A DNA stretch of 64,000 nucleotides from contig NZ_JAGQCS010000003.1 in NCBI RefSeq assembly GCF_024346315.1, positions 309,690-373,689 of the forward strand. The letters run 5' to 3'. Both the position numbers and the translations under genes were made by a program. Position 1 is the first letter of the stretch. Every line of letters starts with the position of its first letter. The notes below the pieces were generated by a model. That model was not told where the DNA came from and searched no databases. It saw nothing but the letters and a program-made list of their open reading frames with translations. Positions 35,538 to 44,874 of this stretch are shown piece after piece. The stretch is from Cyanobium sp. ATX 6F1 (GTDB lineage: Bacteria; Cyanobacteriota; Cyanobacteriia; PCC-6307; Cyanobiaceae).

Positions 35538-35999
35538 GTGGCCCCAGCCCTGAAGGTGGGCGATCCGATCCCGCCGATCGCCCTCACCGACCAGAACGGC
35601 CTTGAGCGCCGCAGCGATCAGTTGAACGGCCAACCGCTGGTGCTGTTCTTCTATCCCAAGGACGACACCCCCGGTTGCACCGCCGAGGTCTGCGCCTTCC
35701 GGGACCGCCACGCCGAACTCGAAGCCCTCGGCGCCCAGGTGTGGGGCATCAGCGGCGATGACGCCGCCAGCCACGGCCGCTTTTCCCAGCGCCATGGGCT
35801 GCCCTTTCCCCTTCTGGTGGATCGGGGCAACGCCCTGCGCAAGGCCTTCGGCGTGCCCAGCGTGCTGGGGCTGCTGCCCGGACGGGTCACCTACGTGATC
35901 GATGGTGGCGGCGTGGTGCGCCATGTGTTCAACAACCTGCTGGATGGCGCCGCCCACGCCCGCGAAGCCCTGACGGCGCTGGGGGCGCTCCAGGTTTGA
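35538..35999 (+). CDS. bcp: thioredoxin-dependent peroxiredoxin, BCP/PrxQ type
   Basis: PrxQ/BCP enzymes reduce hydrogen peroxide and organic peroxides with thioredoxin. The 153-residue protein has the family signature VLFFYPKDDTPGCTAEVCAFRD, with peroxidatic Cys47 and resolving Cys52 five residues later, then WGISGDDAASHGRFSQRHGLPFPLLVD. The start is GTG at 35538. It is followed 22 bp later by the DUF1350 gene and is divergent from the exonuclease gene with 121 bp between the starts. Confidence 0.94.
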   Translation: MAPALKVGDPIPPIALTDQNGLERRSDQLNGQPLVLFFYPKDDTPGCTAEVCAFRDRHAELEALGAQVWGISGDDAASHGRFSQRHGLPFPLLVDRGNALRKAFGVPSVLGLLPGRVTYVIDGGGVVRHVFNNLLDGAAHAREALTALGALQV

Positions 36000-36021
36000 A
36001 CCGCCCCCAGCGACCCAGGCG

Positions 36022-36795
36022 ATGAGCGGCTGGCAGCAGCAGGTGCCGCTGTGGTGCCTCACTCCGCGGGAGCCGATCGGGCTGGTGGAGTTCATCGGCG
36101 GCACCGGCCTGGCGCTCACACCCCAGCTCAGCTACCGGCGCCTGCTGGAGGCCCTCGTCCGCCAGGGGGCCCAGGTGCGGGCCTGGGGTTATGTGCCCGG
36201 CTTTGATCACCAGGCCCAGGCGAATGAGGCCTGGCGTGCCTTCCGCCAGGCCAGGGAGAGGCGGCCGCCCCGTTCAGGGCTGGCGCCCCTGCGCATCGGC
36301 CACAGCCTGGGCTGCAAGCTGCACCTGCTCGCCCCCGATGGCGGCCGCAACTGCGCCGGCCTGGTGGCCCTGAGCTTCAACAACTTCGCCGCCGCCAGCT
36401 CGATTCCGCTGCTCGGAGAGTTGGCCCCGCGGCTGGGACTGAGCAGCGAGTTCAGCCCTTCGCCGAACGAAACCCTGCGGCTGATTGCCAGCGGCTACGG
36501 CCAGCGCCGCAACCTGCTGGTGCGCTTCAGCCGTGATGCCATCGACCAGAGCGAGGAGCTGCTGAGCGTGTTGCGACGGCGGCCGAACGACAACTCCCGG
36601 GTGCTCGATCTACCGGGCGACCACCTCACCCCCGCCAGCGCCGGTGTGCGCCAGAACCTGCTGGGCAGCTGGGCCGATGATCCGGAACGTGTACGCCAGA
36701 TGCGGCAACTCTGCGAACGGCTGATGCGTTGGTGGCAGGAACCCGAAGTATCCAAACCTCGCAACGAATCCAACGAATCAGCCGAGATCGATTGA
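36022..36795 (+). CDS. DUF1350-family alpha/beta-hydrolase-like protein
   Basis: The 257-residue protein begins with a beta strand and loop of the DUF1350 type (LVEFIGGTGLALTPQLSYRRLLEALVRQGAQVRAWGYVPGFDHQAQA). The nucleophile-elbow-like IGHSLGCKLHLL (Ser in GHSLG) follows. A His near the end (LPGDHLTPAS) could complete a catalytic triad. DUF1350 is found in cyanobacteria and plastids and its substrate is unknown. It lies 22 bp after the peroxiredoxin gene, so they are probably co-transcribed. Confidence 0.88.
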   Translation: MSGWQQQVPLWCLTPREPIGLVEFIGGTGLALTPQLSYRRLLEALVRQGAQVRAWGYVPGFDHQAQANEAWRAFRQARERRPPRSGLAPLRIGHSLGCKLHLLAPDGGRNCAGLVALSFNNFAAASSIPLLGELAPRLGLSSEFSPSPNETLRLIASGYGQRRNLLVRFSRDAIDQSEELLSVLRRRPNDNSRVLDLPGDHLTPASAGVRQNLLGSWADDPERVRQMRQLCERLMRWWQEPEVSKPRNESNESAEID

Positions 36796-36852
36796 CAGCC
36801 TTGGGTTCGCGCCACAGGGTGTACGGGATTCACCTGTCTTGCTGAAGGTTCC

Positions 36853-37188
36853 ATGGCCCAACCCGTTGATGCCTTCGTTTCCGGCTGGCAACGTTCGTTC
36901 GAATATGAGGGCCGCTCCACCCGAGGCGACTTCTGGTGGTTCGTCCTCGCGAATTTCATCGTGTCGTTGGTCCTCGCCATCGCGACCAACGCGGTCAGCC
37001 AGCTCGCGGCGCTCTACACCCTCTATTCCATCGCCGTGATCGTCCCCTCGATCCCCCTGACGGTCCGTCGTCTGCGGGACGCCGGCAAGCACTGGGCCTG
37101 GATCTTCATCTCCCTGATTCCACTGATTGGCCCGATCTGGCTGATCGTGCTGCTGGTGCAGGCCTCGGTGGGGGCCGTGGCCGGCTGA
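36853..37188 (+). CDS. DUF805-family membrane protein
   Basis: The 111-residue protein has the DUF805 layout. A short N-terminal region (FEYEGRSTRGDFWWF, the R-x-R-x-x-F/Y-W motif) is followed by helices FVLANFIVSLVLAIATNAVS, LYTLYSIAVIVPSIPLTVRRLRDAGKHW (with the conserved R-R-L-R/H-D-x-G-x-x-W) and IFISLIPLIGPIWLIVLLVQA. The function of DUF805 proteins is unknown. It lies 57 bp after the DUF1350 gene and converges on acs with 35 bp between stops. Confidence 0.9.
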   Translation: MAQPVDAFVSGWQRSFEYEGRSTRGDFWWFVLANFIVSLVLAIATNAVSQLAALYTLYSIAVIVPSIPLTVRRLRDAGKHWAWIFISLIPLIGPIWLIVLLVQASVGAVAG

Positions 37189-37223
37189 GGGCGCGGGGGC
37201 CTGGAGGGAAAAGCCGGGCCCGC

Positions 37224-39188
37224 TCAGACCCGCAAGGAATCCAGCACGCTGCGGTCCTCCAGGGTGCTGGTGTCGCCGCTCACTTCTTCGCCCGCCGCCA
37301 GGGAGCGCAGGATGCGGCGCATGATCTTGCCGCTGCGGGTCTTGGGCAGGGCATCGGAGAAGCGGATCTCATCGGGGCGGGCAATCGGGCCGATTTCTTT
37401 GCCCACGTGCTTCTTGAGCTCGGCAGCCAGGGCCCCATCGCCCACACGGCCGGTTTCCAGGCTGATGAAAGCCACGATCCCTTCGCCCTTGAGCTCATCG
37501 GGGCGGCCCACCACGGCCGCTTCGGCCACGGCGGGGTGGCTCACCAGGGCCGATTCGATCTCCATCGTGCCCAGCCGATGGCCTGAGACGTTGATCACGT
37601 CGTCGACCCGGCCCATCACCCAGTAGTAGCCGTCGGCATCGCGGCGGGAGCCATCGCCGGCGAAGTAAAGCCAGCTGCCATCGGCCGGGCGGATGTGCTC
37701 CCAGTAGCTGCGGCGGAAGCGGTCGGGATCGCCGTGCACGGTGCGCATCATTCCGGGCCAGGGGCGCCGCACCGCCAGGTAGCCCCCTTCATCGACCCCC
37801 ACGCTGTTGCCGCTGATGTCCACCACGTCGGCGGAGATGCCGGGCAGGGGAAGGGTGGCGGATCCGGGTTTGGTGGGGGTGGCCCCGGGCAGGGGGCTGA
37901 TCATCACGCCGCCGGTTTCGGTCTGCCACCAGGTGTCCACCACCGGGCAGCGGTTGTGGCCGATCACCTCCCGGTACCACATCCAGGCCTCGGGGTTGAT
38001 CGGCTCTCCCACCGTGCCGAGGATGCGCAGGGAGCCCATGTCGTACTGGTCGGGCACCTCCCGGCCGTTCTTCATGAACGCCCGGATCGCCGTGGGCGCG
38101 GTGTAGAAGATCGTGACCTTGTGCTTCTCGATCACCTCCCAGAAGGCCCCGGGCTTGCTGGGGCGCGGGGCTCCCTCGTACATCACCGTGGTGGCGCCGT
38201 TCGAGAGCGGGCCGTAGACGATGTAGCTGTGGCCGGTGATCCAGCCCACATCGGCGGTGCACCAGTGGATGTCGTCCTCGCGCAGATCGAAGATCCACTG
38301 GAAGGTGAGCTGGGCCCAGAGGTTGTAGCCGGCGGTGGTGTGCACCACTCCCTTGGGCTTGCCGGTGGAGCCGGAGGTGTAGAGCACGAACAGGCGGTCC
38401 TCGCTGGCCATCGGCTCGGCGGGCGCCTCGGGGCTCTGGGGTTCCACCAGCTCATGCCACCAGTGGTCCCGGCCGCTGGTGAAGCCCACCTCTTGGCCCG
38501 TGCGGCGCACCACCAGCACATGCTCCACCGATGGGCAACCCTCAGCGAGGGCCTGATCCACCGCCGGCTTGAGCGCCACGGGCTTGTCTTTGCGGAAGCC
38601 GCCATCGGCGGTGATCACCGCCTTGGCCGAACCATCGATCAGCCGGTCCCGCAGGGCCTCAGCGGAATACCCCCCGAACACCACCGAGTGGGGGGCGCCG
38701 ATGCGGGCGCAGGCCAGCATGGCGATCGCCGCCTCGGGCACCATCGGCATGTAGAGCGCCACCAGGTCGCCCTTGCCGATGCCCAGGGAGCGCAGGGCAT
38801 TGGCGGCCTTGCTCACCTCCGCATGGAGCTGGCGGTAAGTGAAGGTGCGCACGTCCCCCGGCTCCCCCTCCCAGATCAGCGCCGTCTTGTCGGCGCGGGG
38901 GCCATCGAGATGGCGATCGAGGCAGTTGTAGGAAACGTTGGTGGTACCGCCCTCGAACCAACGGGCGAAGGGCGGGTGGCTCCAATCGAGCACCTGCTCA
39001 AAGGGTGTGAACCAGTGCAGCTGCGTGCGGGCCTGCTCGCCCCAGAAGGCGTCGGGGTCGGCCTCCACCCGGGCCACCAGTTCCTGGTAGGCCGCGAGGC
39101 TGCCGATCTGGGCTGTGGCCGCGAGCTCCGCGGGGGGGGCGAACACCCGTTGCTCCTGGAGCACCGATTCGATCGTGGCCTCGCTCAT
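37224..39188 (-). CDS. acs: acetyl-CoA synthetase (AMP-forming)
   Basis: Acs activates acetate to acetyl-CoA through acetyl-AMP. The 654-residue protein has the P-loop-like [24 protein letters not shown], then [12 protein letters not shown], the hinge region and [28 protein letters not shown]. It ends with [14 protein letters not shown], whose Lys is the usual acetylation site controlling activity. The start ATG is 39188; an extension to 39212 is possible. Length matches the bacterial family (about 650). Divergent from the HAD gene with 116 bp between starts. Confidence 0.97.
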   Translation of the reverse strand: MSEATIESVLQEQRVFAPPAELAATAQIGSLAAYQELVARVEADPDAFWGEQARTQLHWFTPFEQVLDWSHPPFARWFEGGTTNVSYNCLDRHLDGPRADKTALIWEGEPGDVRTFTYRQLHAEVSKAANALRSLGIGKGDLVALYMPMVPEAAIAMLACARIGAPHSVVFGGYSAEALRDRLIDGSAKAVITADGGFRKDKPVALKPAVDQALAEGCPSVEHVLVVRRTGQEVGFTSGRDHWWHELVEPQSPEAPAEPMASEDRLFVLYTSGSTGKPKGVVHTTAGYNLWAQLTFQWIFDLREDDIHWCTADVGWITGHSYIVYGPLSNGATTVMYEGAPRPSKPGAFWEVIEKHKVTIFYTAPTAIRAFMKNGREVPDQYDMGSLRILGTVGEPINPEAWMWYREVIGHNRCPVVDTWWQTETGGVMISPLPGATPTKPGSATLPLPGISADVVDISGNSVGVDEGGYLAVRRPWPGMMRTVHGDPDRFRRSYWEHIRPADGSWLYFAGDGSRRDADGYYWVMGRVDDVINVSGHRLGTMEIESALVSHPAVAEAAVVGRPDELKGEGIVAFISLETGRVGDGALAAELKKHVGKEIGPIARPDEIRFSDALPKTRSGKIMRRILRSLAAGEEVSGDTSTLEDRSVLDSLRV

Positions 39189-39304
39189 CCATCTGCTGCA
39201 CCGATCGCCCATTCAAGCCAGCGACCGTCCCGGGCGCCCAGGGGGGAGACGGATGTTGAAGGTTGCGGCCTCAAGGCCAGGAGGTGGGCTGGGAGGATGG
39301 CCCG

Positions 39305-39955
39305 ATGAGCCGGCCCGCCGCCTGTCTGTTTGACCTCGACGGTCTCCTGCTGGACACCGAGCCCCTGCATGGCCGCGCCTGGCGGGAGGCGGCCCGCCAT
39401 TTCGGCGTGGAGCTGGCCCACGAACAGCTGCTGGCCCTGCGGGGTCGCCGGCGCGATGACAACGCCCGCCAGGTGCGCCGCTGGATCAAGGCGGGCGAAG
39501 CTCCGTCCCCCACGCCGGAGGAGCTGTTGGCCGTGCAACAGCCGATCGCCAGGCAGTTGCTGCCCCAGGCCAGTGCGATCGATGGCGCGGCGGAACTGCT
39601 CGCCCGCTGCCGGGAGCTGGCCATCCCCATGGCCCTGGTCACCAGCAGCAGCCGTGAGGCGGTGGCGCGCAAGGCCGCTCCCCACCCCTGGCTGGGGCTG
39701 ATCGAGCTGCGGGTGCACGGGGACGACCCTGAACTTGGGCAGGGCAAGCCCGCTCCGGATGGTTATCTGCTTGCGGCCCGGCGCCTGGGGGTGCCGGCGG
39801 GCGATTGCTGGGCCTTCGAGGATTCTCCGGCCGGGGCCCGCGCTGCCCATGAGGCCGGCTGCCAGGTGCATGTGCTCGCCGGGGATCTTGATGAGGGGGC
39901 CTTTCCTGCGGGGGTGCGCTTGATTCGCAGTCTTCGGGAGGTGGAGCTGGCCTAG
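39305..39955 (+). CDS. HAD-superfamily hydrolase, beta-phosphoglucomutase-like
   Basis: The 216-residue protein has HAD motif I FDLDGLLLDTEP (nucleophile and acid Asp), motif II in LVTSSSREAV, motif III Lys in GQGKPAPDGYLLAARRLG and motif IV FEDSPAGARAAHEAG. The DxD plus helical cap between residues 15 and 80 fits subfamily IA, which includes phosphoglycolate phosphatase and beta-phosphoglucomutase. The exact substrate cannot be assigned. ATG at 39305. A 387 bp stretch without a gene follows. Confidence 0.9.
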   Translation: MSRPAACLFDLDGLLLDTEPLHGRAWREAARHFGVELAHEQLLALRGRRRDDNARQVRRWIKAGEAPSPTPEELLAVQQPIARQLLPQASAIDGAAELLARCRELAIPMALVTSSSREAVARKAAPHPWLGLIELRVHGDDPELGQGKPAPDGYLLAARRLGVPAGDCWAFEDSPAGARAAHEAGCQVHVLAGDLDEGAFPAGVRLIRSLREVELA

Positions 39956-40342
39956 GCGCTCCCCCACCGCTGAATGTAGGCAGAGGAGGCTGGCCTGGGC
40001 CGCACGTTCAATCCCCCCTGAACGTATGGAGACTCACGATCACCCAATCCAGCAGCATTTGCTGAGCGCAGGGAACCTCGTCCAAGTCATTCCAATCGCT
40101 CGCTCACCATCCAGCGGCCCTAGTTCCTAAAGCATGACCAAGAGGCACCACTCACCCGGCTGGTGAGCAACCCCGCCGAGACCTCTGCCGCGGAACGACC
40201 CCCGAGAGCCTCATATGCCCCCTAAATGCCTCCCATTGGCGCACGGATTTAACGATCTGTGCCTTTGGCTACAAGCCCAGTGCCGCGATCGCCGGACTCT
40301 GACCAAGCCCGTTTATCGATCAGTTCCTGCAAAGGGGCGTTG
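39956..40342 (+). other. 387 bp intergenic region upstream of the ammonium transporter
   Basis: No convincing gene was found here. Visible structure: a perfect 7 bp inverted repeat (ACGTTCA and TGAACGT, 40004-40025), a 6 bp one (CTCACC and GGTGAG, 40151-40167), and two imperfect NtcA-like sites. The latter are 40024-40037 (GTA-N8-CAC) and 40259-40272 (GTG-N8-TAC); NtcA prefers GTA-N8-TAC. Neither has a -10 box at the expected spacing, so nitrogen control is plausible but not shown. Confidence 0.35.
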
Positions 40343-41815
40343 ATGATGCGAAGGACCCAACCCTTTTCCAACTGGAGCGCCGCCCTCACGGCCGGCCCCT
40401 CTGCTCTCGAAACATTTGACAGCTTCCGCCTCAGATTCATGGCGGGAGTGGAGAACCCTCACCTGCGCCGGTTCGCCGTGGTCCTCCTGGCCGCCGGTGC
40501 CCTGGTGATGCCACTGATGGCCGGCGCCGCCAAGGCAGCGCTCACCAAAGTCCCCACCGATGGGGCCGACAACCTGCTGATGTTGGTCGGCTCGGCCCTC
40601 GTGCTGCTGATGACCCCGGGGCTGGCGTTCTTCTACGGGGGCTTCACCCGGGCCAAGAACGTTCTGAACTGCATGATGATGAGCTTCTTCCTGATGGGTC
40701 TCATCGGGGTGCTCTGGGTGGTGATCGGCTACAGCCTCGCCTTCGGAGTCGGATTCGGGAGTCCCTTCATCGGTGGCCTCGAGTTTTTCATGCTCAATGG
40801 GGTGGGTGGTCCCCTCGGAGATGCTCCCCTGGCCGATGGTTTCGCCATCAGCGCCACCAGTTTCGCCCTGTTCCAGGGCATGTTCGCGATCATCACCCCG
40901 GCTCTGATCAGTGGCGCTCTGGTGGAGCGCATCAGTTTCAAGGCCTGGTTCTGGTTCTGCCTGTTCTGGAGCCTGTTGATTTACTCCCCCATGGCCAAGA
41001 TGGTCTGGGGAGGCGGCTTCCTCGGCTGCTTTGGCATCGGTGCGATCGATTTCGCCGGCGGCACGGTCGTGCACATCGCCTCCGGTGTGTCCGCCCTCGT
41101 TGCGGCCGCGATCATCGGCAAGCGCACCAACTGGCCCGAGCAGAAGAGCCCACCCCACAACGTGCCCTTCATTCTTCTGGGTGCAGGCCTGCTCTGGTTC
41201 GGCTGGTTCGGCTTCAACGGGGCCAGCATGTTCGCCTCCAAGACGGCCGGTTACCCCTTCCTCACCACCACCACCGCGGCTTCGGCGGCCCTGCTCACCT
41301 GGTGCCTGCTGGAATGGTTCCTCGATGGCAAGCCCACAGCCGTGGGTGCGGCCACCGGAGCTGTGGCGGGCCTGGTGGGGATCACTCCCGCCGCTGGCTT
41401 CGTCTACATGGGGCACTCGATCATCATCGGTGCTCTCACGGCTACGGCCTGCCTGATCGCCGTGAGGGTGAAGATGGCGATCAAGTTCGATGATTCGCTG
41501 GACACCTTCATGGTCCACGGCGTGGGCGGAACCATCGGTGCCTTGCTGACGGGGGTGTTCGCCGTCTCGGCCCTCGTTCCGGCGGACTACTTCCCCAAAT
41601 CTGCCGAAGTCATGGCAGCCGGCGGCAACCTGGGGCTGTTTGTGGTTCAGCTCAAAGCTGTACTCATCACCTACGGATTCGTGGGTATCGGAACGGCTGT
41701 GATTCTCTTGATCCTTGGAGCGATCATGCCGCTCCGGATTACTCCCGAAGAGGAGGATCGTGGTGTCGACTACGTGCTGCACGGTGAAGAGGCCTACGAC
41801 CCGATGGCCTACTGA
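40343..41815 (+). CDS. amt: ammonium transporter (Amt family)
   Basis: The 490-residue protein has about 11 membrane helices after an N-terminal extension. Family motifs include GSALVLLMTPGLAFFYGGFTRAKNVLNCMMMSF. The twin pore His residues lie in GGTVVHIASGVSAL and FMVHGVGGTIGALLTG. GLLWFGWFGFNGASMFA and the cytosolic tail ITPEEEDRGVDYVLHGEEAYDPMAY complete the picture; the tail is typical of Amt C-termini. ATG 40343 is preferred because an AAGGGG ribosome-binding sequence precedes it; ATG 40439 has none. The first 80 residues may include a signal peptide (VVLLAAGALVMPLMAGAAKAA). A terminator follows. Confidence 0.95.
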   Translation: MMRRTQPFSNWSAALTAGPSALETFDSFRLRFMAGVENPHLRRFAVVLLAAGALVMPLMAGAAKAALTKVPTDGADNLLMLVGSALVLLMTPGLAFFYGGFTRAKNVLNCMMMSFFLMGLIGVLWVVIGYSLAFGVGFGSPFIGGLEFFMLNGVGGPLGDAPLADGFAISATSFALFQGMFAIITPALISGALVERISFKAWFWFCLFWSLLIYSPMAKMVWGGGFLGCFGIGAIDFAGGTVVHIASGVSALVAAAIIGKRTNWPEQKSPPHNVPFILLGAGLLWFGWFGFNGASMFASKTAGYPFLTTTTAASAALLTWCLLEWFLDGKPTAVGAATGAVAGLVGITPAAGFVYMGHSIIIGALTATACLIAVRVKMAIKFDDSLDTFMVHGVGGTIGALLTGVFAVSALVPADYFPKSAEVMAAGGNLGLFVVQLKAVLITYGFVGIGTAVILLILGAIMPLRITPEEEDRGVDYVLHGEEAYDPMAY

Positions 41816-41845
41816 CCGCCGTTGGTCATCAAGCCCTTCAACTGC

Positions 41846-41870
41846 GCCCCCGCCCAGGCGGGGGCATTTT
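41846..41870 (+). terminator. intrinsic terminator after amt
   Basis: A 9 bp GC-only stem, GCCCCCGCC then CA then GGCGGGGGC, is followed by ATTTT. It lies 31 bp after the transporter stop and faces the convergent sds gene, for which it is less likely to act because no T-run lies on that side. Confidence 0.8.
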
Positions 41871-41950
41871 CATGGCCTCCACCCCAAAGCGCGAGATCTC
41901 AGCAGCGACCGAGCAGGGATTCAGAGGCGATGGACCACTGATTCAGGAGC

Positions 41951-42922
41951 TCAATACAGGCGGCTGAGCACGAAATCAGGCAGGGCCAGCAGGGCGCTGC
42001 GGGATTCAGAGGGAGCCAGCCAGGCCAGGGTGCCGGCGGCCTCACGGGCGAATTCTTCAGCCAGAGCCCTTGAGCGCTGGATGGCACCGGAGCCGCGCAC
42101 CAGCTCGAGGGCTTGCTCCAGATCGCCGGGCTCACAGAGCTCCCGTTCGATCAGGCCCGCCAGGGAGGGCCGCTCTTCGAGGGCATAGAGCACCGGAGCC
42201 GTGAGGTAGCCGGTGGCCAGATCGCTGGCGGCCGGCTTGCCCAGCTGCTGGTCACTGCCTGTGAAATCGAGGATGTCGTCGACCACCTGGAAGGCAAGAC
42301 CCAGCTGGCGGCCGAAACGGTAAAGATCGTCGAGCTGGTCGGCGGGAAGTCCGCTGAGCACACCGGCGGCCCGGGCGCTGTTGGCGATCAGTGAGGCGGT
42401 CTTGCAGTAGCTCTTGTCGAGGTAGGTGGCGAAGCTCTGACCCGTGTCGTAGCGGTAGAGGCCCTGGCGCACTTCGCCATCGGCGAGATCCATGATCACC
42501 CGCGAAAGCAGCTTGACCACCTCGAGATCGTCGAGGTTGGCGAGGTGCCAACTGGCCTGGGCGAACAGAAAGTCGCCCGCCAGAACCGCCACCCGGTGAT
42601 TGAAACGACTGTGAACCGTGGCCACACCCCGACGGGTGGAGGCCTCATCCACGACATCGTCGTGGACCAGGGAGGCCGTGTGGATCATCTCGGTGATCTC
42701 GGCCAGGCGCCGGTGGCGCGGGCTCAGCTCCCCATCGGGTGCCAGGGCGCGGGAGAGCAGCAGCACGATGCCCGGGCGGATGCGCTTGCCTCCGGCGCTG
42801 AACAGATGCTCGGCGGCCGCCTGAAGAATCGGGTGGCCGGCACCGATGAGGTTGCGCAGGTCACTGAGCAGGGTCTCGAGGTCGGCTTCGACCGGCTGGA
42901 GTAACTCTGCGACCGTTGCCAT
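41951..42922 (-). CDS. sds: long-chain trans-prenyl diphosphate synthase (solanesyl type)
   Basis: This enzyme makes the side chain for plastoquinone. The 323-residue protein from ATG 42922 shows the first aspartate-rich motif LVHDDVVDEASTRRG and the second VVDDILDFTG, with HLFSAGGKRIRPGIVLLLSRAL and the GQ-containing DTGQSFATYLDKSYCKTASLI typical of polyprenyl synthases. Small residues before the first motif (EITEMIHTAS) fit a long-chain product such as C45, but chain length cannot be settled from this. It follows murI by 22 bp. Confidence 0.93.
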   Translation of the reverse strand: MATVAELLQPVEADLETLLSDLRNLIGAGHPILQAAAEHLFSAGGKRIRPGIVLLLSRALAPDGELSPRHRRLAEITEMIHTASLVHDDVVDEASTRRGVATVHSRFNHRVAVLAGDFLFAQASWHLANLDDLEVVKLLSRVIMDLADGEVRQGLYRYDTGQSFATYLDKSYCKTASLIANSARAAGVLSGLPADQLDDLYRFGRQLGLAFQVVDDILDFTGSDQQLGKPAASDLATGYLTAPVLYALEERPSLAGLIERELCEPGDLEQALELVRGSGAIQRSRALAEEFAREAAGTLAWLAPSESRSALLALPDFVLSRLY

Positions 42923-42944
42923 GGACCCCTCCGGTCCGCCGATC

Positions 42945-43757
42945 CTAGAAGGCCCGGGAAAGCGACTGCAGGGACACCTGCTCCACGGTTGGTCGCTGGC
43001 CCAGCCAGGGGGTGGCGGCGCTGGCGAAGCTCTCGGCGCAACCGGTGACGCAGAAGCGGCCTTGGCCAACCGCCTCGAGTTGGTGGGGACGGCTGGGCCC
43101 AGGGCCCTGGCCATCAAGCAGCGCCTGCAGCCGTGCCACGGCGGCGACGGCGGGATCCACCAGCAGCACCTCTTCTGGCACCAATTGGCGCAGAAGCGGC
43201 CCCAGCAAGGGGTAGTGGGTACAGCCGAGCACGATCGCCTCCACCCGCGCCTCCAGTAGCGGCTGCAGGTAGGACTGGGCCGCTTGGATCAATCGTCGGT
43301 CCCGCAGGTTTCCCGCCTCGATCAGGGGCACGAACTCCGGGCAGGGCACCTCCAGCACCAACGCACCCTGCAGGTGGTGGCGGATGGCCCGGCCGTAGGC
43401 ACCGCTCGCGGCCGTGGCCGGGGTCGCCAGCACCCCCACGCGCTGGCTGCGCAGTTGGGTGGCGACGCTGTCGATCAGGCCGTAGACCGGCACTCCGGCC
43501 TCATGCACGGCCACATCAAAGGCCAGGGCATTGGAGGTGTTGCAGGCCATCAGCAGGGCATCTACCCCTTCGGCCCGCAGCCAGGCCACCACCTCCGAGG
43601 CAATCGCGCGTATCTCCTCGGGTGAGCGTTGGCCGTAGGGCACCCGGGCCGTGTCACCGAGGTAGAGGAAGCGCTGCTGCGGGTGTCGCACCAGGAGTTG
43701 GTTGAGCACGGTCAACCCCCCCAGGCCGCTGTCAAAGAGCCCCAGCAGCAAACTCAC
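42945..43757 (-). CDS. murI: glutamate racemase
   Basis: MurI makes D-glutamate for peptidoglycan. The 270-residue protein has GLFDSGLGGLTVL, LYLGDTARVPYGQRSPEEI and the two catalytic Cys sites ACNTSNALAF and VLGCTHYPLL. The start is GTG at 43755-43757, which overlaps the amidase stop (GTGA). It lies between the amidase and sds genes, so three envelope or quinone genes share a transcript. Confidence 0.95.
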   Translation of the reverse strand: MSLLLGLFDSGLGGLTVLNQLLVRHPQQRFLYLGDTARVPYGQRSPEEIRAIASEVVAWLRAEGVDALLMACNTSNALAFDVAVHEAGVPVYGLIDSVATQLRSQRVGVLATPATAASGAYGRAIRHHLQGALVLEVPCPEFVPLIEAGNLRDRRLIQAAQSYLQPLLEARVEAIVLGCTHYPLLGPLLRQLVPEEVLLVDPAVAAVARLQALLDGQGPGPSRPHQLEAVGQGRFCVTGCAESFASAATPWLGQRPTVEQVSLQSLSRAF

Positions 43758-44866
43758 TGTCCGCCCCTGAGGTAGTTGAGCAGGCCCGTGGCGATCGCCA
43801 AGGCCAACCTGCGGCGGTGCTGCCCGTCCGCCAGGCGCGGTGAATCCAGTTCACCGGTGACGAAGCCCATCTCCACCAGCGCCGCCGGCATCACGGTGCG
43901 GCGGATCACGAAGAAACGACCCTGGCGCACCCCGCGGTCAGGGCTGCCGGGGGAGACCGCCAGCACCTCCTGCTGCACCGAGGCCGCCAGGCTGCGGGCA
44001 CTGGCACTCTCGAAATAGAAGGTCTCGATGCCATTCACATCCGGCCGCGACATGCTCAGGGCGTTGGCGTGGATGCTCAGAAAGATGTCGGCGCCGCTGC
44101 TGTTGGCGAGCGACACCCGCGGCGGCAGGTCCACATCCACCTCGCTGGTGCGCGTGAGCAGCACCTGAACCCCCCGCTGCTGCAGCAACTGGGCCACCTG
44201 CAGGCTGACATCGAGCACCACATCGGTTTCGCGCAGGCCACCGATGCCCACCGCCCCAGGATCTGGACCGCCATGGCCCGGGTCGATCACCACCTTGAAG
44301 AGCCCCCGGGGCACCCCCGGCAGCCCGGCCGCCGAGGGGGTCGGGCCGCTGGTCCAGCGGGGCACGGGGGTGCGCCAGCTGGCGGTGGGGGCCACCGGGG
44401 TCGGGGCATCCAGGTCACCTTCGCCGATGGCCTGGAATCCACTGGCCGCCAGCCCTTTGAACTCAAGACGCCAGCGGTCCCGGGCGGTGCCTTCGAGCTT
44501 GAGCTCACGGGGATCCAGCTCAGTGCCGGGGGCAAACTCGAGCACCAGCCGGGTGCTGTTGGGGGTGGGTTTGCCGATGCGCACCTCCCGCACCACCCCG
44601 CCCGCAGGCAGGGTGCGGGTGCGCAGGGGTGCCCCAGGCAGATCAATCCAGATCCGGGGCCCCAACCCGCCGCGACCGGCTTCATAGAACGCCTGGAGGG
44701 TGATGTCAGGGGAGGTGCGCAGTTCCAGCACCCCCTCGCGGCTCAAGCGCCAGGCCGACAGGGCACTGGCCGCCATCGCCGGCAGGGCGGCCACCAGGGA
44801 GGCCCACTGCAGACCCACACCGAGAACGAGGGCGGGCAGAACCCTCAACAGCCGGGCGCACCCCAT
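43754..44866 (-). CDS. N-acetylmuramoyl-L-alanine amidase, AmiC type (AMIN + Amidase_3)
   Basis: The 370-residue protein cleaves the stem peptide from peptidoglycan during daughter-cell separation. A signal peptide (residues 1-33, ending AMAASA) precedes an AMIN domain (residues about 40-150; LQAFYEAGRGGLGPRIWIDLPGAP) used for septal targeting. The zinc amidase domain follows, with KVVIDPGHGGPDPGAVGIGGLRETD, IFLSIHANAL and VEMGFVTGELD (catalytic Glu). The length is typical. It follows the nitrilase gene by 8 bp and overlaps murI by 4 bp. Confidence 0.94.
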   Translation of the reverse strand: MGCARLLRVLPALVLGVGLQWASLVAALPAMAASALSAWRLSREGVLELRTSPDITLQAFYEAGRGGLGPRIWIDLPGAPLRTRTLPAGGVVREVRIGKPTPNSTRLVLEFAPGTELDPRELKLEGTARDRWRLEFKGLAASGFQAIGEGDLDAPTPVAPTASWRTPVPRWTSGPTPSAAGLPGVPRGLFKVVIDPGHGGPDPGAVGIGGLRETDVVLDVSLQVAQLLQQRGVQVLLTRTSEVDVDLPPRVSLANSSGADIFLSIHANALSMSRPDVNGIETFYFESASARSLAASVQQEVLAVSPGSPDRGVRQGRFFVIRRTVMPAALVEMGFVTGELDSPRLADGQHRRRLALAIATGLLNYLRGGQ

Positions 44867-44874
44867 CGCCGGCG

